DNA of 64,000 nt from the NCBI GenBank assembly GCA_946406115.1, contig OX291558.1, positions 22,498,205 to 22,562,204 of the forward strand. The letters are read 5' to 3'. The notes beneath the pieces are model-generated. The model ran no database searches, had not been told where the DNA came from, and worked only from the letters and a program-made list of their open reading frames with translations. The stretch is from Apoda limacodes. Taxonomy: Eukaryota > Arthropoda > Insecta > Lepidoptera > Limacodidae. Made by a program: the position numbers and the translations under genes. Shown one piece after another: positions 1 to 11,199 of the stretch. Position 1 is the first letter of the stretch. Each line of letters starts with the position of its first letter.

Positions 1-408
1 TCACTGGATTATTTTCTAAAATAAAAACGATATCGAAATACTGATGATTGATACTGAAAGTAGTTTACGAGCTCGATCCAATAGTATAAATAATAGTTTA
101 TGAAACAAACTGGATCTATCCGAAAATTTGATGTTGTCAGCTTCTTTACATTTAGTATGGCGACATGGCACTCATCGCATGATGCCTACATAATTTTTCT
201 ATCAGAGTTTTATAATTTCTCTTTTTTCAACATTAGAATACGCCATTATACTTAATTTAAAATGCATACCTTTTTTTACAAACAAAATAGCTTTTTGTGT
301 CATCATTCCTCATTTAATTTTTTTTTAGTCAATAGTCGATAAATTGGTTTTATTAATTGAGGCAAAATAATTAAATTCATTCAGATCGGTTTATTAAGAT
401 ATCCTTTT
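1..408. other. AT-rich stretch, nothing recognised
   Basis: No open frame longer than chance, no repeat match inside the window and no splice-framed similarity was seen. Confidence 0.5.
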
Positions 409-496
409 TGTCTTAAATGACAGGTAAAGCGCAACGCAAATAATATAAAGAACTGCAAGACAATCAATTACCTCAAGTTAGGTAGGTTGTTATACC
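409..496. repeat. Direct repeat, copy A, next to a BEL/Pao fragment
   Basis: This stretch (CAGGTAAAGCG..., ACTGCAAGAC..., TTACCTCAAGTT) recurs at 1463-1553 in the same orientation at roughly 85% identity. The two copies bracket the integrase remnant and may be LTR pieces (inference). Confidence 0.6.
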
Positions 497-599
497 TAAC
501 GGACCATGTCTGTCTGTCTTATGTCCTCTTAGGGGGCCTAAGGGATCTCTAAATTCCAACTAATTTATTAATAACAAACCAGAAAAACGCGCCGTTCTT

Positions 600-1434
600 A
601 AGGCATGTCCTTGTTAACAAAATGGGCAGAAACAATGCCCCACCCTAGGCAGAGCAGGTCTGACAGAGAAACTGTTTACCCTTAAAAATTGGCAATTGCG
701 ACAGAGTAGCAACAGCTCTTGTAAGAACCGAGTCGCCTACTAGAACTTTAGCAACGCGAGGAAAACCCATCCAACGCAGTCACTGCTGCAAGAGACGAAG
801 ATACGCGAGAGAAAATCTTTTCCAAAAGTTCTGAGACATCTCTTGCGGCAATACCTCCAGATCATTTAAGTCCGAAGAAATTGGCTGAGAAGAATCTTTG
901 ATACCTTCACCACCGCTTCGAAAAATTCGCACCGAAAATGGGAAAGCTGGGAGATCGAAAATCCACTTCATTCCCTTGCGAGAAAGGGGATATCCTATGT
1001 CCTGCTTACTTGCAACACGTAACTAGTGGACTTCTTGTAGATACCAATCAGCACCCTTATAGTTGGTGCCGTAATCCCAACGGATGATATTTGGCAATCC
1101 ACGGCGGCTAACGAAGCGAGCAAGGCAGACAATGAAAAACTCAGTGAAGAGAGAAGTGACTACTTCCAGGTGGTAAGCCTTTGTAACAAGACATACAAAT
1201 ACATAAAAGTATGCATTGAACACCTTGGTATTGCGCAAGGTCTTGTCTTAATGTTAAAGGGACTTGCAAAATAAGTTCCAACATAAGAAAAGACACGAGG
1301 GGATTTGCTCGATCAGGAGGCAAATCGCCCATTTGTGGCTGATTCAAAGTTGCCTTGAGCCTAATGAAAGATATTGAGATGTAGTTAGGTACAACAAAAA
1401 GTACACAGGTAAGCAATAGTCTGGTGGTTAACAA
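600..1434 (-). pseudogene. BEL/Pao retrotransposon remnant: integrase and C-terminal domain
   Basis: At 1023-1238 the minus strand reads LVTKAYHLEVVTSLFTEFFI then FVSRRGLPNIIRWDYGTNYKGA. This is the Pao-type integrase core (KAVHLE...T..F...RF..RRG.P..I.SDNGTNF.GA). The SDNG aspartate is WDYG here. At 780-971 PQEMSQNFWKRFSLAYLRLLQQ matches the conserved C-terminal FW.RW...YL..LQ..KW stretch. Frames are shifted and stops intervene, so it is dead. Confidence 0.75.
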
Positions 1435-1462
1435 CTATGCTCTAGGTACCAAATCGTTCTTT

Positions 1463-1553
1463 ATTGTCTTATGTGGCAGGTAAAGCGTAATCAAAATAAT
1501 ATTAAAAACTGCAAGACGATTACTTACCTCAAGTTTGGGAGGTTGTTGTACGT
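1463..1553. repeat. Direct repeat, copy B, next to the BEL/Pao fragment
   Basis: Same sequence as 409-496 with scattered changes. See copy A. Confidence 0.6.
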
Positions 1554-1787
1554 ACGGTCATTTGCAGAACTGCATATAGAATTACATAACAAAATAGAAT
1601 GGCGAGGCGTAGTCACTCACACACTTAAGAAATAAAGTAATATGTCTTGTAGAACCTGAGTAATATTAGTTTCACTTAATATTTTAGATAATAATTTCAC
1701 TAAAAAAGAGTAGCCTAGTAGATAGACGTATCAGATCTTGATACGTGTACTGAGTGCAATGCAGGTTGTGAATTCGAAGCTCACCTT

Positions 1788-2350
1788 ATGCTATTGTTGT
1801 TTGCAAGGAAGTATTTAGATTTTGACTGGGAGCACACCTTATTCACCGATGAGAAGTCGTTTGAATCATCTGAAAACGGGAGGGTTTATTTGTGGCGCAG
1901 AAATGGAACCCGCTATGCAGAACTAAATGTTGTCTCAAATATGGAGCTGGACGGATATCTCTTAATATGTGGTGGTGGATGACTGCGGCTGGTCCTGGTG
2001 AATTAATTACGATAGCAGGGTTCGCTAGAGCTTCACATTACGTGGAAGTGTTAGACGAAATCATGTTGCCAACAGCGCGTTGTGTTTATCCATTAGCTGA
2101 TGCCCAAATACAGTTTATGCATGATAAGTGTCCTTTGCATCGAGCGCATATAGTGCACGATTTGTTTACTCAACACCCGGACATTACTGTTATTCCTTGG
2201 CCTGCAAAATCACCAGATTTAAATCCCATAGAAATCCTATGGCGTTTGATGGTGCAAAGATGGGACATGCGAAATGAAAGAACTACAGAGTCATTAGAGG
2301 CTCACTGTGTAGAAATTTGGGACAATATTAGAGGAACAGATCTGTTCTAA
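1788..2350 (+). pseudogene. Tc1/mariner-superfamily transposase remnant (DD35E spacing), frameshifted
   Basis: Two overlapping frames make the C-terminal half of a DDE transposase. The first (1788-1982) has HTLFTDEKSFESSENGRVYLWR with the first Asp. The second (from 1892) has MTAAGPGELI, FMHDKCPLHRAHIV with the second Asp and IPWPAKSPDLNPIEILW with the Glu. A frameshift near 1955-1975 separates them. The second Asp and the Glu are separated by 35 residues. The DNA-binding N-terminus is not seen upstream, and 1440-1787 has only a short tRNA-like B-box string near 1762. Confidence 0.85.
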
Positions 2351-2420
2351 AATAGTCGGATTTATGTGGCGGCGCTTTCTTGCTGTAATTGAAAATAATG
2401 GAGGTTATATTAAATAGGCC

Positions 2421-2537
2421 AGTCGGACTCGCGCACGAAGGGTACCGTACCATTATCTATATATCATACCAAATAGGTGAATTTTTTTCTCGTTTTTGTA
2501 GATAATGGTACGGAACCCTTCGTGCGCGAGTCCGACT
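2421..2537. repeat. Inverted repeat: 39-bp arms, 39-nt loop
   Basis: 2421-2459 is the reverse complement of 2499-2537 with one mismatch. The arm includes CGCGCACGAAGGGT and GTACCATTATCTA and is the terminal motif of the GGTACGGAACCCT repeat family. See findings. Confidence 0.9.
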
Positions 2538-2697
2538 CGCACTTGAGCGATTTTTTTTAGTATTTGTTGTTATAGCGGCAACAGAAATATATCGTCTGTG
2601 AAAATTTCAACTGTCTAACTATCACGGTTCATGAGATACAGCCGGAGTCTTAGTAATAGGGTTCCGCTAATTACACTTTAGGTACGGAACCCTAAAA
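2499..2697 (-). repeat. GGTACGGAACCCT-family short element, copy 1
   Basis: Shares GGTACGGAACCCTTCGTGCGCGAGTCCGACTCGCACTTG, AGCGGCAACAGAAATA, GAAAATTTCAACTGTCTAAC, CATGAGATACAGCC and the end TTCCGCTAA...GGTACGGAACCCTAAAA with copies at 25948-26290 and 47610-49488. It is non-coding and looks like a non-autonomous element. Confidence 0.7.
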
Positions 2698-2699
2698 AT

Positions 2700-4130
2700 A
2701 AAGTATTATTTTTCTTACAGATATTATTTTACATTTTAATATATTTAAGACATAACATTTTTTTTTTCATCGTTGTTTTTTTAAAATATAGCAGCGTTAC
2801 AGAATGAATGGTGACTTAAACGAATACTTAAGCTATAACCATAGGAAATATATATATATAGAAAAAAGAGACATTTATCAAAAACATTATGTATTTATGA
2901 TTTCTAAAATTTTAATAAAAACCATTTTTATTTAATTGTATGTGTTTTAATTCTTGCAAACAAAACAAAAAGTTCTCATACCAACTGGTCCTTTTCAGAG
3001 AGAACTCCATGTCAAAACATATCAAAAAGTAATTCCTAACAAAAGTACTCAATACGGAAATAGCTTGATTTAAACCATAGGCTCACCGATTTATGTCGCA
3101 GCGCTTATGAATCTCACCACCGGTCAGATAACATTTAATGCGAAATAAACAATACCTATGTAGAACGACACTGCAGTTTACACCTAATTAATTTGTAAGG
3201 TTAAGAAACCAAAAGATATTAGAACGGTTTAAATAAACTGGTTAGTATAAAGAAAATTTAACCTAATTTTGTCAATTTAAGGTTAATATTATTGCCAGTT
3301 CTAATAATGTTAATGTGTAAGTGCGAGATTCACAGAATGGCTCCACGCAATTTTAACCTTTACACTATGTATGAACTTATGCAAATGACCGCACATACAT
3401 GGACCACGTCTGTCTGCCCTAATGTTCTCTAAGAGGACCTTATTTACAACTAATTTAATGAATCTCAGGGGACATAAAAATAGAGACAAGATCAAAAACT
3501 TAATTAAAATTATAATCAAAACTATACAACCTAATTATTTTTCTTGTTATATTTGTGATCCCCCTTAAAAATCAATGGCACAGGCAACAAGCTGATTATA
3601 TGCTCACGCAGTAGTAAATAACTATAAACGTTAAACGTATTTAATAATAAGTTAAATAGACAGCAACTTTATGTTTTTACAATAGGTTATTTGACCGACT
3701 ATTGACTACCGCGGAGTATTGCCAAAAACACGCGCTGTTATTGCGCCAAGACACTTTTATAATAGCGAAGTAGAGTGTAAGCACGTGGAGTGAAGACACG
3801 TGTATCTACTATCTATCACAGTTATTGATACAGATAATAATGAGTGCATAATATCTTTTTTACGCTAGAGTGGGCCATGGAGAGCATTTTGCCGCTCCTT
3901 TCCATTAACAATTTTAGGTAGGAGTGCAGCAAATAAATTAATTTATTTTCTTAATATTTAAGTAAAACACAAATAAGAAATGACAAATCAACATATTTAT
4001 TCAACTTTGTTTTAGGAAATTTGGTATATAAAAGAAAAAGTAAAGAAGAAACGTAACATTTAATTTAACTTCTCCTACATTATTCTATACAATACTCATA
4101 AAAATGGAAAAAAATAATAAGAAGTATATA
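2700..4130. other. AT-rich stretch with one short dispersed repeat
   Basis: Nothing coding is recognised. At 3395-3480 the string GACCA(C/T)GTCTGTCTG...AGGACCTTA...CAACTAATTTA repeats the sequence at 503-570, so a further piece of that element lies here. Confidence 0.45.
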
Positions 4131-4440
4131 TATTCTACATTTGCAGGACATGTTTTTGCAAAAAAAGTCTTCACATAGGTTTTTTTTTTTGTACGGCTAT
4201 GTTTCTTTGTTGGACATACATGTACTGAATTTGCCCTACTCGTTTAAAGATGATGCTTGGTCTAAAGGTACAGAGCGAGCAATTTACTCCCCCCCATGTA
4301 CTGATGGCGTCCAGCCTTTCGGCACGAGTTGTGAACGAAATTGAGGGGCAGCTACTTAAAAGCACAAACTTAGCGTGCAATTCTTTTACGAATTATTAAC
4401 GTTTTTTTGGTGAGGGCGGTAAAATGCCCATAACGTCACT
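4130..4440 (-). repeat. Dispersed element remnant, inverted relative to 27360-28000
   Basis: Read on the minus strand this has AAAACGTTAATAATTC, CAACTCGTGCC, TGGACGCCATCAGT and a GGGGGGAG run in the same order as the plus strand at 27400-27520. A weak shared peptide (CTFRPSIIFK..GQIQYM here, [17 protein letters not shown] there) suggests a decayed coding region. The family was not identified. Confidence 0.6.
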
Positions 4441-4719
4441 TAAACGTACTTAAATGATAAAATATCACATTTCATGTCGCCAAACTAAATATATGAAAAC
4501 TGAAAACATAAAATTTTCGGATCAATAATTGGTATTTTGATATATTATATGGCTTAGAAATAATCGAGTGAAATTACTTATCGTTTCCACCCTGTATATA
4601 TTCGTTGGTAATCCTTAATAATAATTAGTTAAATTAAAAACCCGATAAGGTTTATATATTTGTCACCTATCACCAACACAATAATGTAAATGTTGCTGTC
4701 AACAGCTATGACTAGATTA

Positions 4720-4960
4720 ATTGATGTATTTAACGTCGGTAGGTCGCGCTCCTAGCAGCCTCTATCATCAGCCGCACAATAATGATGTTATAGTCAGTTG
4801 TCGCCATTGCAGGACGTCCTTTACGCAGGTCATCAGTAAGATTTCTATACCACGCTTATATTCATTGAACTAGTTATAAACAGTTGCACGTGATGAGGCT
4901 GCATCATGAAAGGGTAATCGAAGTCTATCATAACTTTGTTGTTGGCTAAAACGAAGTTGG
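4720..4960 (-). pseudogene. Mariner-like transposase N-terminal fragment
   Basis: The minus strand reads SRATVYN-stop-FNEYKRG and, after a frameshift, LTDDLRKGRPAMATTDYNI and EAARSATYRR. This matches the mariner helix-turn-helix and linker (S..TVY.W...F..G...L.D..R.GRP..A.....I..VR..I..D...T.R). No catalytic domain follows. Confidence 0.65.
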
Positions 4961-4969
4961 TATTTATTT

Positions 4970-5785
4970 GATACGCCAAAAATTATCTCGCGTTAAATTC
5001 ATTTTGACGTACTACACGCACTTTTCAGATTACCGCAAATTTATATAAATAAATGACAGATAAATTCAATATACATAATTTTTCAAAAGGATACCAAAGA
5101 TTTCTTTAAATGTAATTAAAATTTCAAAATAAATTAAAAAACCAACAGTATTGAATATACAAAATTCATTCGATATTATGTATATTCATGGGATATTATG
5201 TATCTCACATATTACGAGTTGGATCTCGGCTTTGAGCTCAGGAATTGCCTTCGGTTTAACTGCATAAATCATTGCAGATTTTGCAAAACCCCAAAGTAAA
5301 AAAAATCGCATGGCGTGAAATTGTGTGAGATGCTTTGGTTAGTGTTGCGCTCTATAAAAATAACCGGAACAATCAAAGCTGTCAAATTTCAGAGTTGCCA
5401 CTAAAAAAATTGTACAAAATTTTAATAGTGCACTCTTATTAAGACACTCTTCAGATGTTTGGATTCTATTGATGTCCTGTGCTGTGTCATCGACTTTTCT
5501 TAATGAGACCCTAAACGTTGGTAGGGTAAAGTTAACGTAATTTGATGTGGGTAGTTAAAATGTTCTCGGTCCTGCGGATGATGGTTACAAAAATCAAATG
5601 TTTTGCCCGTTACACCTATGAATTAAGACTCTACATGTTAAAGGTGCTAAATTTTTAATACGTTTACAATCATCAATACATTTAAGATACTCAGAACGCA
5701 ATACCATTTCACGTAATTAACTCATCTTTACTGCCCATACGTTAGTATGAACATTTATTACACGATACAAACAAATATAATTTAC
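4970..5785. other. Intron 1 of the second FAS gene, nothing recognised
   Basis: AT-rich. I looked for a ketosynthase exon starting VD and found none. Confidence 0.4.
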
Positions 5786-5944
5786 CTTGTTATAAAGATT
5801 TTCCTTAAAGTTTATGACATCATCTGAGTTCGGAAATATTCCCGATATTCCACTTATGACAACTTCTTCCCCTGTTAAATCCAGTGGAGATCTGGTCTTA
5901 ACATTATCTTCAGAAGAGTTGCTTTCTTTTGGTGTAGGCGTCAT
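5786..5944 (-). CDS. First coding exon of a second fatty acid synthase gene
   Basis: It encodes MTPTPKESNSSEDNVKTRSP, then GEEVVISGISGIFPNSDDV and FKENLYNK. EEVVISG.SG..P.S......K..L..K(VD) is the N-terminal start of FAS ketosynthase domains. The ATG at 5944-5942 is chosen because the open frame to its left begins at GTG (5962), which is not a normal eukaryotic start. It ends at GTAAATTA in phase 0, where FAS continues with VD. No exon 2 was found in 1-5785, so the rest lies beyond the left edge. Same strand as the large FAS gene and about 8.2 kb downstream of its stop, so the two are tandem paralogs. Confidence 0.85.
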
Positions 5945-6148
5945 ATTGCTTAAGTACGACACGATTAGTGTCGCAAATAAATCGAAACTAAACTATTTTT
6001 ATCGTTTAAAATGCACTTAATATATAAACTAGTTGTTCTAATTTATTCTTGCATTTGATTAACAATTCAGGAAATGCACTTTGTATTATTCTGTTGTCAA
6101 TAATACATATTCATGGGGTCGTTGGGCTATTAAACATTATTTGCACCG

Positions 6149-6670
6149 CTTTGTTTCTAACCGACTTCAAAAAGAAGGAGGTTCTATGTTCGAGGGGCTT
6201 TTTTTCGTAATGTATGTCCACCGATTTCTCCGTCAATTGTGACCGATTTCAAAAACTCCTTTCTTATTTGAAAAAGTACGTTCAGGAGGTAATTCCATAT
6301 TAATGAAATGGATTTAAACTAAAAATTATGGAGAAAAAAAATAATTGATGTTAATTTTGAACTGATGAAACACGCGTTTTATGTTGATGATTGTATAAGA
6401 TTTTGTTACAAGTATGGATGTTTTTAGTGTACAAGAAAAGAAAGCAATTCGTCACTCAAAAGCAAAACTTAAAATTAACAAAAAAAACCGGCTTAAAAAA
6501 TATGCACTAAAAAGGTAAATATAATTACTTTTTGCGAAAAATCTCATCTGAATCACAGTTTTAAGTTGGTGTCATGTAAGTGAAGTGTGTTATGATGAGA
6601 TTTTTGGCAATAAGTAATTATATTTACCATTTAAGTGCATAGTTTTTAAGTCGGTTGTTTTTTTTTCCTA
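6149..6670. repeat. Repeat with CCGACTTCAAAAAGAAGGAGG head and hairpin tail
   Basis: The head CTAACCGACTTCAAAAAGAAGGAGGTTCTATGTTCG is a string I know from many moth and butterfly genomes (established knowledge). The tail contains the inverted repeat 6481-6663. Non-coding. It sits just upstream of the second FAS start, so it could overlap promoter sequence. Confidence 0.55.
6481..6663. repeat. Imperfect inverted repeat with about 70-bp arms
   Basis: 6481-6550 (ACCGGCTTAAAAAATATGCACTAAAAAGGTAAATATAATTACTT...) is close to the reverse complement of 6593-6663, with a loop of about 42 nt. One arm plus loop recurs at 60049-60135. Confidence 0.8.
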
Positions 6671-6720
6671 AAACGTTTTGTTACTTAGAAACAATGTAGT
6701 GTTTTTTTTGTATTTCAAAT

Positions 6721-6895
6721 TTAAGGACGGTGGTGACCTAGGGGTTTTACCTTGTGTCCTGAGAGGTGGAGGTTCTAACCCGGCATGTACCAATGAGTCT
6801 TTTTCTTACTTACCCAAGTACATTGATATTTACACCAGTGGCTTTCAGTGAAGGGAAACATTGTGAGGAAATTACTTTTTATATGGAAAAAATGT
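6721..6895 (+). mobile_element. tRNA-derived SINE
   Basis: GGACGGTGGTGACCTAGGGG (A-box-like), then GGTGGAGGTTCTAACCC (B-box-like), then AGTGAAGGGAAACATTGTGAGGAAA, which is the conserved body of a common lepidopteran SINE. A second copy is at 10905-11190. Confidence 0.65.
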
Positions 6896-6899
6896 TATC

Positions 6900-8840
6900 C
6901 GTTGAAACACTTAGATAGTAGATATAGAATAGATACCCCTAATTTCACTTTGTACCGGCTAGGCGCTTAGAGATATGGTTCAGAAAAGAAACAAGGGTTC
7001 CCAAGGAAAAGCTTCAGTTATAATCATTCAAGTTTACTCAACAAGTTATTTATTGATTAGTATTACCTAATCACTTTAGGTGATTCTTAGTCCTTAAAAT
7101 AAAGAATAAAAGATAACATATATTACAATATTTCCTTAACAAGCTAACAAGAAAAATATAAACCGTAAATTATGCGATGGGAGGCTTTGCATAGGTTTAA
7201 TATTTTTAGGAGCAGAAATACACTAGTACCGTTCTTCAGCCTCAGGCTCGAATTAAGGATGCCTAGATTAAGCTGCCATCAGACATCAGTGAAAAGTAAT
7301 ACATATCGCGACTCCCCGGCGAGTTCCCCAGTCAATTAACCTACTGGCAGATACGTAGTATGCGATTGTAGGTTAGCGGTGAACACCGGTGACCCGCCGA
7401 GTCAAGTTAGCTATCGGCGAGCAGTGCAGGCTGGGCCGCGGATCTGAAATGGAGTCAGCCCACTCTCAGAAACCTCGTAAGACACAGCGTCACGCACGAG
7501 TGTGCGGTAAACAGGCGGTACGGCAAGGTGCGCTTTGACCGCAAACGTACCAGACGTCCCCCAGCAGTAAGGAGAACATCGGATTTGTTGCATCAGTAGG
7601 TTTTTCCAGTGGGAAAAATCTTTACTGGAAACCCGTAGTCCCCTCAGACTAAAAAGTAAAAACACACATTTACTTACATTTTTATAGTAAAACAACCAGC
7701 GCATATACGTTAGGAAGTTGCAGATATATATCTTGTGTATGTTCTATATCACCTATTCGGCTAGAAGCAAACGTAAAGTAATGAGTGACAGTAGGTGTCA
7801 TTAATCGATTCTCGTTATTTAAACGCATGAAGACGACCATGTCAGCATGCCAAAGTGTCGAGAACCTTCTAGAGTTTCTCGTACTTTATCCTGTTATAGT
7901 ATTACACTGGTAAAGTTTGTTGTCTTTATAATTTAAACAATATAACATTCTGATGCCCGAAACATATTTACGTAATTAGGTATCTCACCCAGAAGAAGTC
8001 CACTTAGAAAGTAGGCCTCCTATGCTTATATGTTCTTCTTATAACACACACGTGTGTGCGTATAAATAAAATTCTTACATTGAGACAGATTATTTGATTG
8101 GTTTACAAAAACAAACATAAGTAACAGTTGCAACTGCATAATTTATGTATAGTGAAATCTTTTATAACTTTCATGCTTAAATGCTGTGCTTCGTTATATG
8201 AAATCGTATATTTTATTGTTTTAATATACATATTTGTTTATACATAGACAGTTTAAATAAGCAAAATTTGTTTTAAATTTTTTTTTAGACAGAAGATATT
8301 ATATTTACATAAGTGATTATTGTGCAATATTTATGTCCGTATTTTACTCGCTGATTGTCATGAAGATCAGCACTGTGATTTATTTCAGCATTTGCTGAGT
8401 GGTGACCAAATGTGACATCACACTGTATGTAAGCTGTCTGCTTAGTTCCTAAAGGCATTAAGTTTACCTATGTACAGTTTAATTGGTATAAATATTTGTA
8501 CATGAAAGAGTACTCGAAGCAAAGAGGAGTACATAGCTGTTAGAAGCGACACTCAGAAATACTTGCCACAATCGTTGTATTTCATAGTTTCCACCGTATT
8601 GTACTTATACTACTCTAAACTGGATAATCTGTAAAAATATAAAAAAATTATAATTTTTTATTACAATTGCTCAAAGATTTACTTAGAGATACGCGAAGTC
8701 TTTTTTTCCGGGATAAAAACTCTATGTCCGTTTCTTACTCTTTTTATCTATATTTGTGTAAAATGTCAGCTCAGTCGGATGTTCCGTGTCGGTCGCGACG
8801 AGATGAAAGATCAAGCAAACAAAAAAAACTAACATACTTT
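6900..8840. other. Upstream flank; GC-richer patch at 7260-7710 unassigned
   Basis: Mostly AT-rich. 7260-7710 is clearly richer in GC and has a 97-codon minus-strand frame (7704-7411) with no similarity I recognise; it may be a decayed repeat. Nothing else is supported. Confidence 0.35.
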
Positions 8841-8844
8841 CACA

Positions 8845-9165
8845 TCCTACTAATATTATAAATGTGAAAGTTTGTATGTCTGGATGGATGTTTGTTACTC
8901 AATCACGCTTCTACCACTGGACGAATCGGGATAAATGTTGGCATACATACAGGTTAGGTCTTAGAATAGCATATAAACATTATCGCTAATAATTCAAAAG
9001 TTCCTGCGGGAATAACTATATCAGAGTAAAACGAACTATTGCTGCACCTATAGCATGCTATATCAATTAATTGGTATAACTTATTATTTAATTAATTGGA
9101 GTTAATTAAGGAGATCCACGCTGATAACCGAATTTAGGGCGGGCGGAGCCGCTGGCAAAGTCTAG
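8845..9165 (+). mobile_element. Non-autonomous Helitron-like element
   Basis: It starts A|TCCTACTAATATTATAAATG and ends GGGCGGAGCCGCTGGCAAAGTCTAG|T, so it sits between A and T and ends in CTAG (CTRR), as Helitrons do. The internal text (ACTGGACGAATCGGGATAAATGTTGGCATACATACAGGTTAG) is the usual lepidopteran family. 321 bp, no coding. Confidence 0.75.
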
Positions 9166-9230
9166 TTTATAATAATATTATGGGTTTCTTTACTTTTTGC
9201 GCATACCCTCCGTACTTATATTGTTGTTAC

Positions 9231-9603
9231 TTAAGCGAACATACTTGCTCGGAAAACTTTACTAGGTACTAACTTTAAATCAGAAAAAGGCATTTTTTTA
9301 GCTGGCCCTGGTTTTGAGAACCTTGTACAAGTATTTCGTACTGACCTGGGAACTTGCTCTCGACTTAAATTATTCAAATTAAGATATATTATGAATTTTT
9401 TGTCATCTATATACCTATTGAAAAGTATAGTAATACTAGTCGCAGATCCGGCCTCGTATATGCCTTTCCGTATTCCATATGTCCCCCAAGGGCAAGTTTT
9501 AAAAATAGTTATGAGGTTAAAAATAGTAAACAAGTTGTACTTAATTTCTAGGCGTTCTAAAGAATTTACAAACGCCGTCACAAATACTGTCTTTTATTTG
9601 TAA
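9231..9603. other. Overlapping open frames, unassigned
   Basis: A 116-codon minus frame and a 70-codon plus frame overlap here. Neither has a motif I recognise nor splice-framed similarity to FAS. Probably chance or a decayed element. Confidence 0.25.
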
Positions 9604-10900
9604 CAAAAGTTTGGAACGGTGATCGCGGAAGAATTTCTTAAATATCAAATATAAAGAGCTTTCAGTAAAAAAACATTAGATTTGTTAGATATTTTACTTA
9701 GCAACATTACTTTTGTAAATTATTTTTTTCATTACTTTTAAATGTAATTTTTAAACGATAATTCCATGCGGTAGAACTTTAATAAATTGATGTGATTTCG
9801 TTATATTCGTTTCATTAAATATTTCTTAGTCCCAATTATCACGATAACATAAGTACTTACCTATATGGTATAATAGAGTCTGATTGGAATTTTCGGGTTA
9901 CTTTATTATGTGGCTGGAAAAGAGTATCTAATTCATCGCTTCAATTCGGGGTAATACAATGTACGATTTTCCAGTTATAGCGGTTTTTGGAAAAAAAAAA
10001 CCACATTACATTTTGTGATGAATGAGTTTTCTTAATAATGTTATAGGTGGTTTTTATCACGGCAATTTTAAACTAAATTAAAAAATTAAAAAAAAACAGT
10101 TCTCTTCCTGCTTCAGTGTTAAACATAGAGTTTAATAAGGGTTAGCACTATAAAAAAGGAAACGGAAAAATTGTAGAAACAAAACTTTTATAATATTATC
10201 GTCCGTCCGTACGCTATACAGTTTTGTAATGAAATTAAAGAAAAAAAGGGGATAGCTCCGCATGACATTACTTTGAGGGGTAATTTTTTTTTGATGCAAT
10301 GAATGAATGTTGTTAGATATGTTTTAATAAATTCCTTCGAATGTTTTAGTAACTTTGCCTAAAATCTACATTTTGCTTGTTCCTAGCTCTCAAAGTGTCA
10401 GAGTTTTTGTCCTCTCTTAGAACTTATAAACCGCGTATTTTATTCAAAAGTTTTGAACAAATTCAGTTTTTCACTTATTCATTTTTTTTCAATAATTCTT
10501 GTTCTACGGAATACTACTAAATATTTTCTTATATCATATTATTTTATATGTAATACTTTTCAGCAGCAGGTTGCAGTAAATAATAATTGATTGACAAGTA
10601 AATATTGTTGTCTAGTAAAGTTACAATCAGTATTTACAGAGTAACTTACAAAGTAACCTCTTGTCTTTACAATGAGTTTTAGGAGTAACTAAATAATAAG
10701 TTAATTGTAGTTTAAATATTATTATTATGTACAATAAAAGTTTTTTTAAGTTTAATTTAAGTTAAGCTTTACCTGTCATCATTGACAAAAAACCACATAT
10801 TTATCCACACACATTTTGAGTAATTTACTATTTTTCCACGCGTTGTGTAATATACTATGTTTCCCATCGTTGTGCAATCTACTATTTTGGCCTTCACTGT
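9604..10900. other. AT-rich stretch, nothing recognised
   Basis: Low-complexity AT sequence without a supported gene or repeat. Confidence 0.4.
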
Positions 10901-10904
10901 CAAA

Positions 10905-11190
10905 AAACCTGGTCACCTCCGTTGTTTCGTTATTGAGATGGTGTTGTAGATGGAGTCGGAGGCAGCCTAAGAGTTTCGATATCACCTCTCGTTCTGAGAA
11001 GTGGAGGTTTAAGCCAAGCTTGTACCAAATAGTCATTTTCTTAATAACCTTAAGTACACTGATTACTTACTCTAGTGACTTTTTGGTAAAGGAAACCTGC
11101 ATACGAGCCGCGTGATGTTCAATGGTCCCAATTAACCTCGGTTTGAGTAGGCCGTGCCCCAACAGTGGGGACGTGTGAGGCTGATAAGGA
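10905..11190 (+). mobile_element. tRNA-derived SINE, longer copy
   Basis: Contains GAGAAGTGGAGGTTTAAGCC and AAGGAAACCTGCATACGAG and the tail GGCCGTGCCCCAACAGTGGGGACGTGTGAGGCTGATAA, in the order of the common lepidopteran SINE that ends CCCAGCAGTGGGACG. Confidence 0.65.
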
Positions 11191-11199
11191 AAAAGGAGG

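Noticed and set aside
5945..5962. FAS start at 5962
   Set aside because: The codon is GTG; the first ATG in frame is at 5944-5942.
9231..9603. 116-codon minus frame and overlapping plus frame
   Set aside because: No motif, no splice context, AT-rich; not enough to call a gene.
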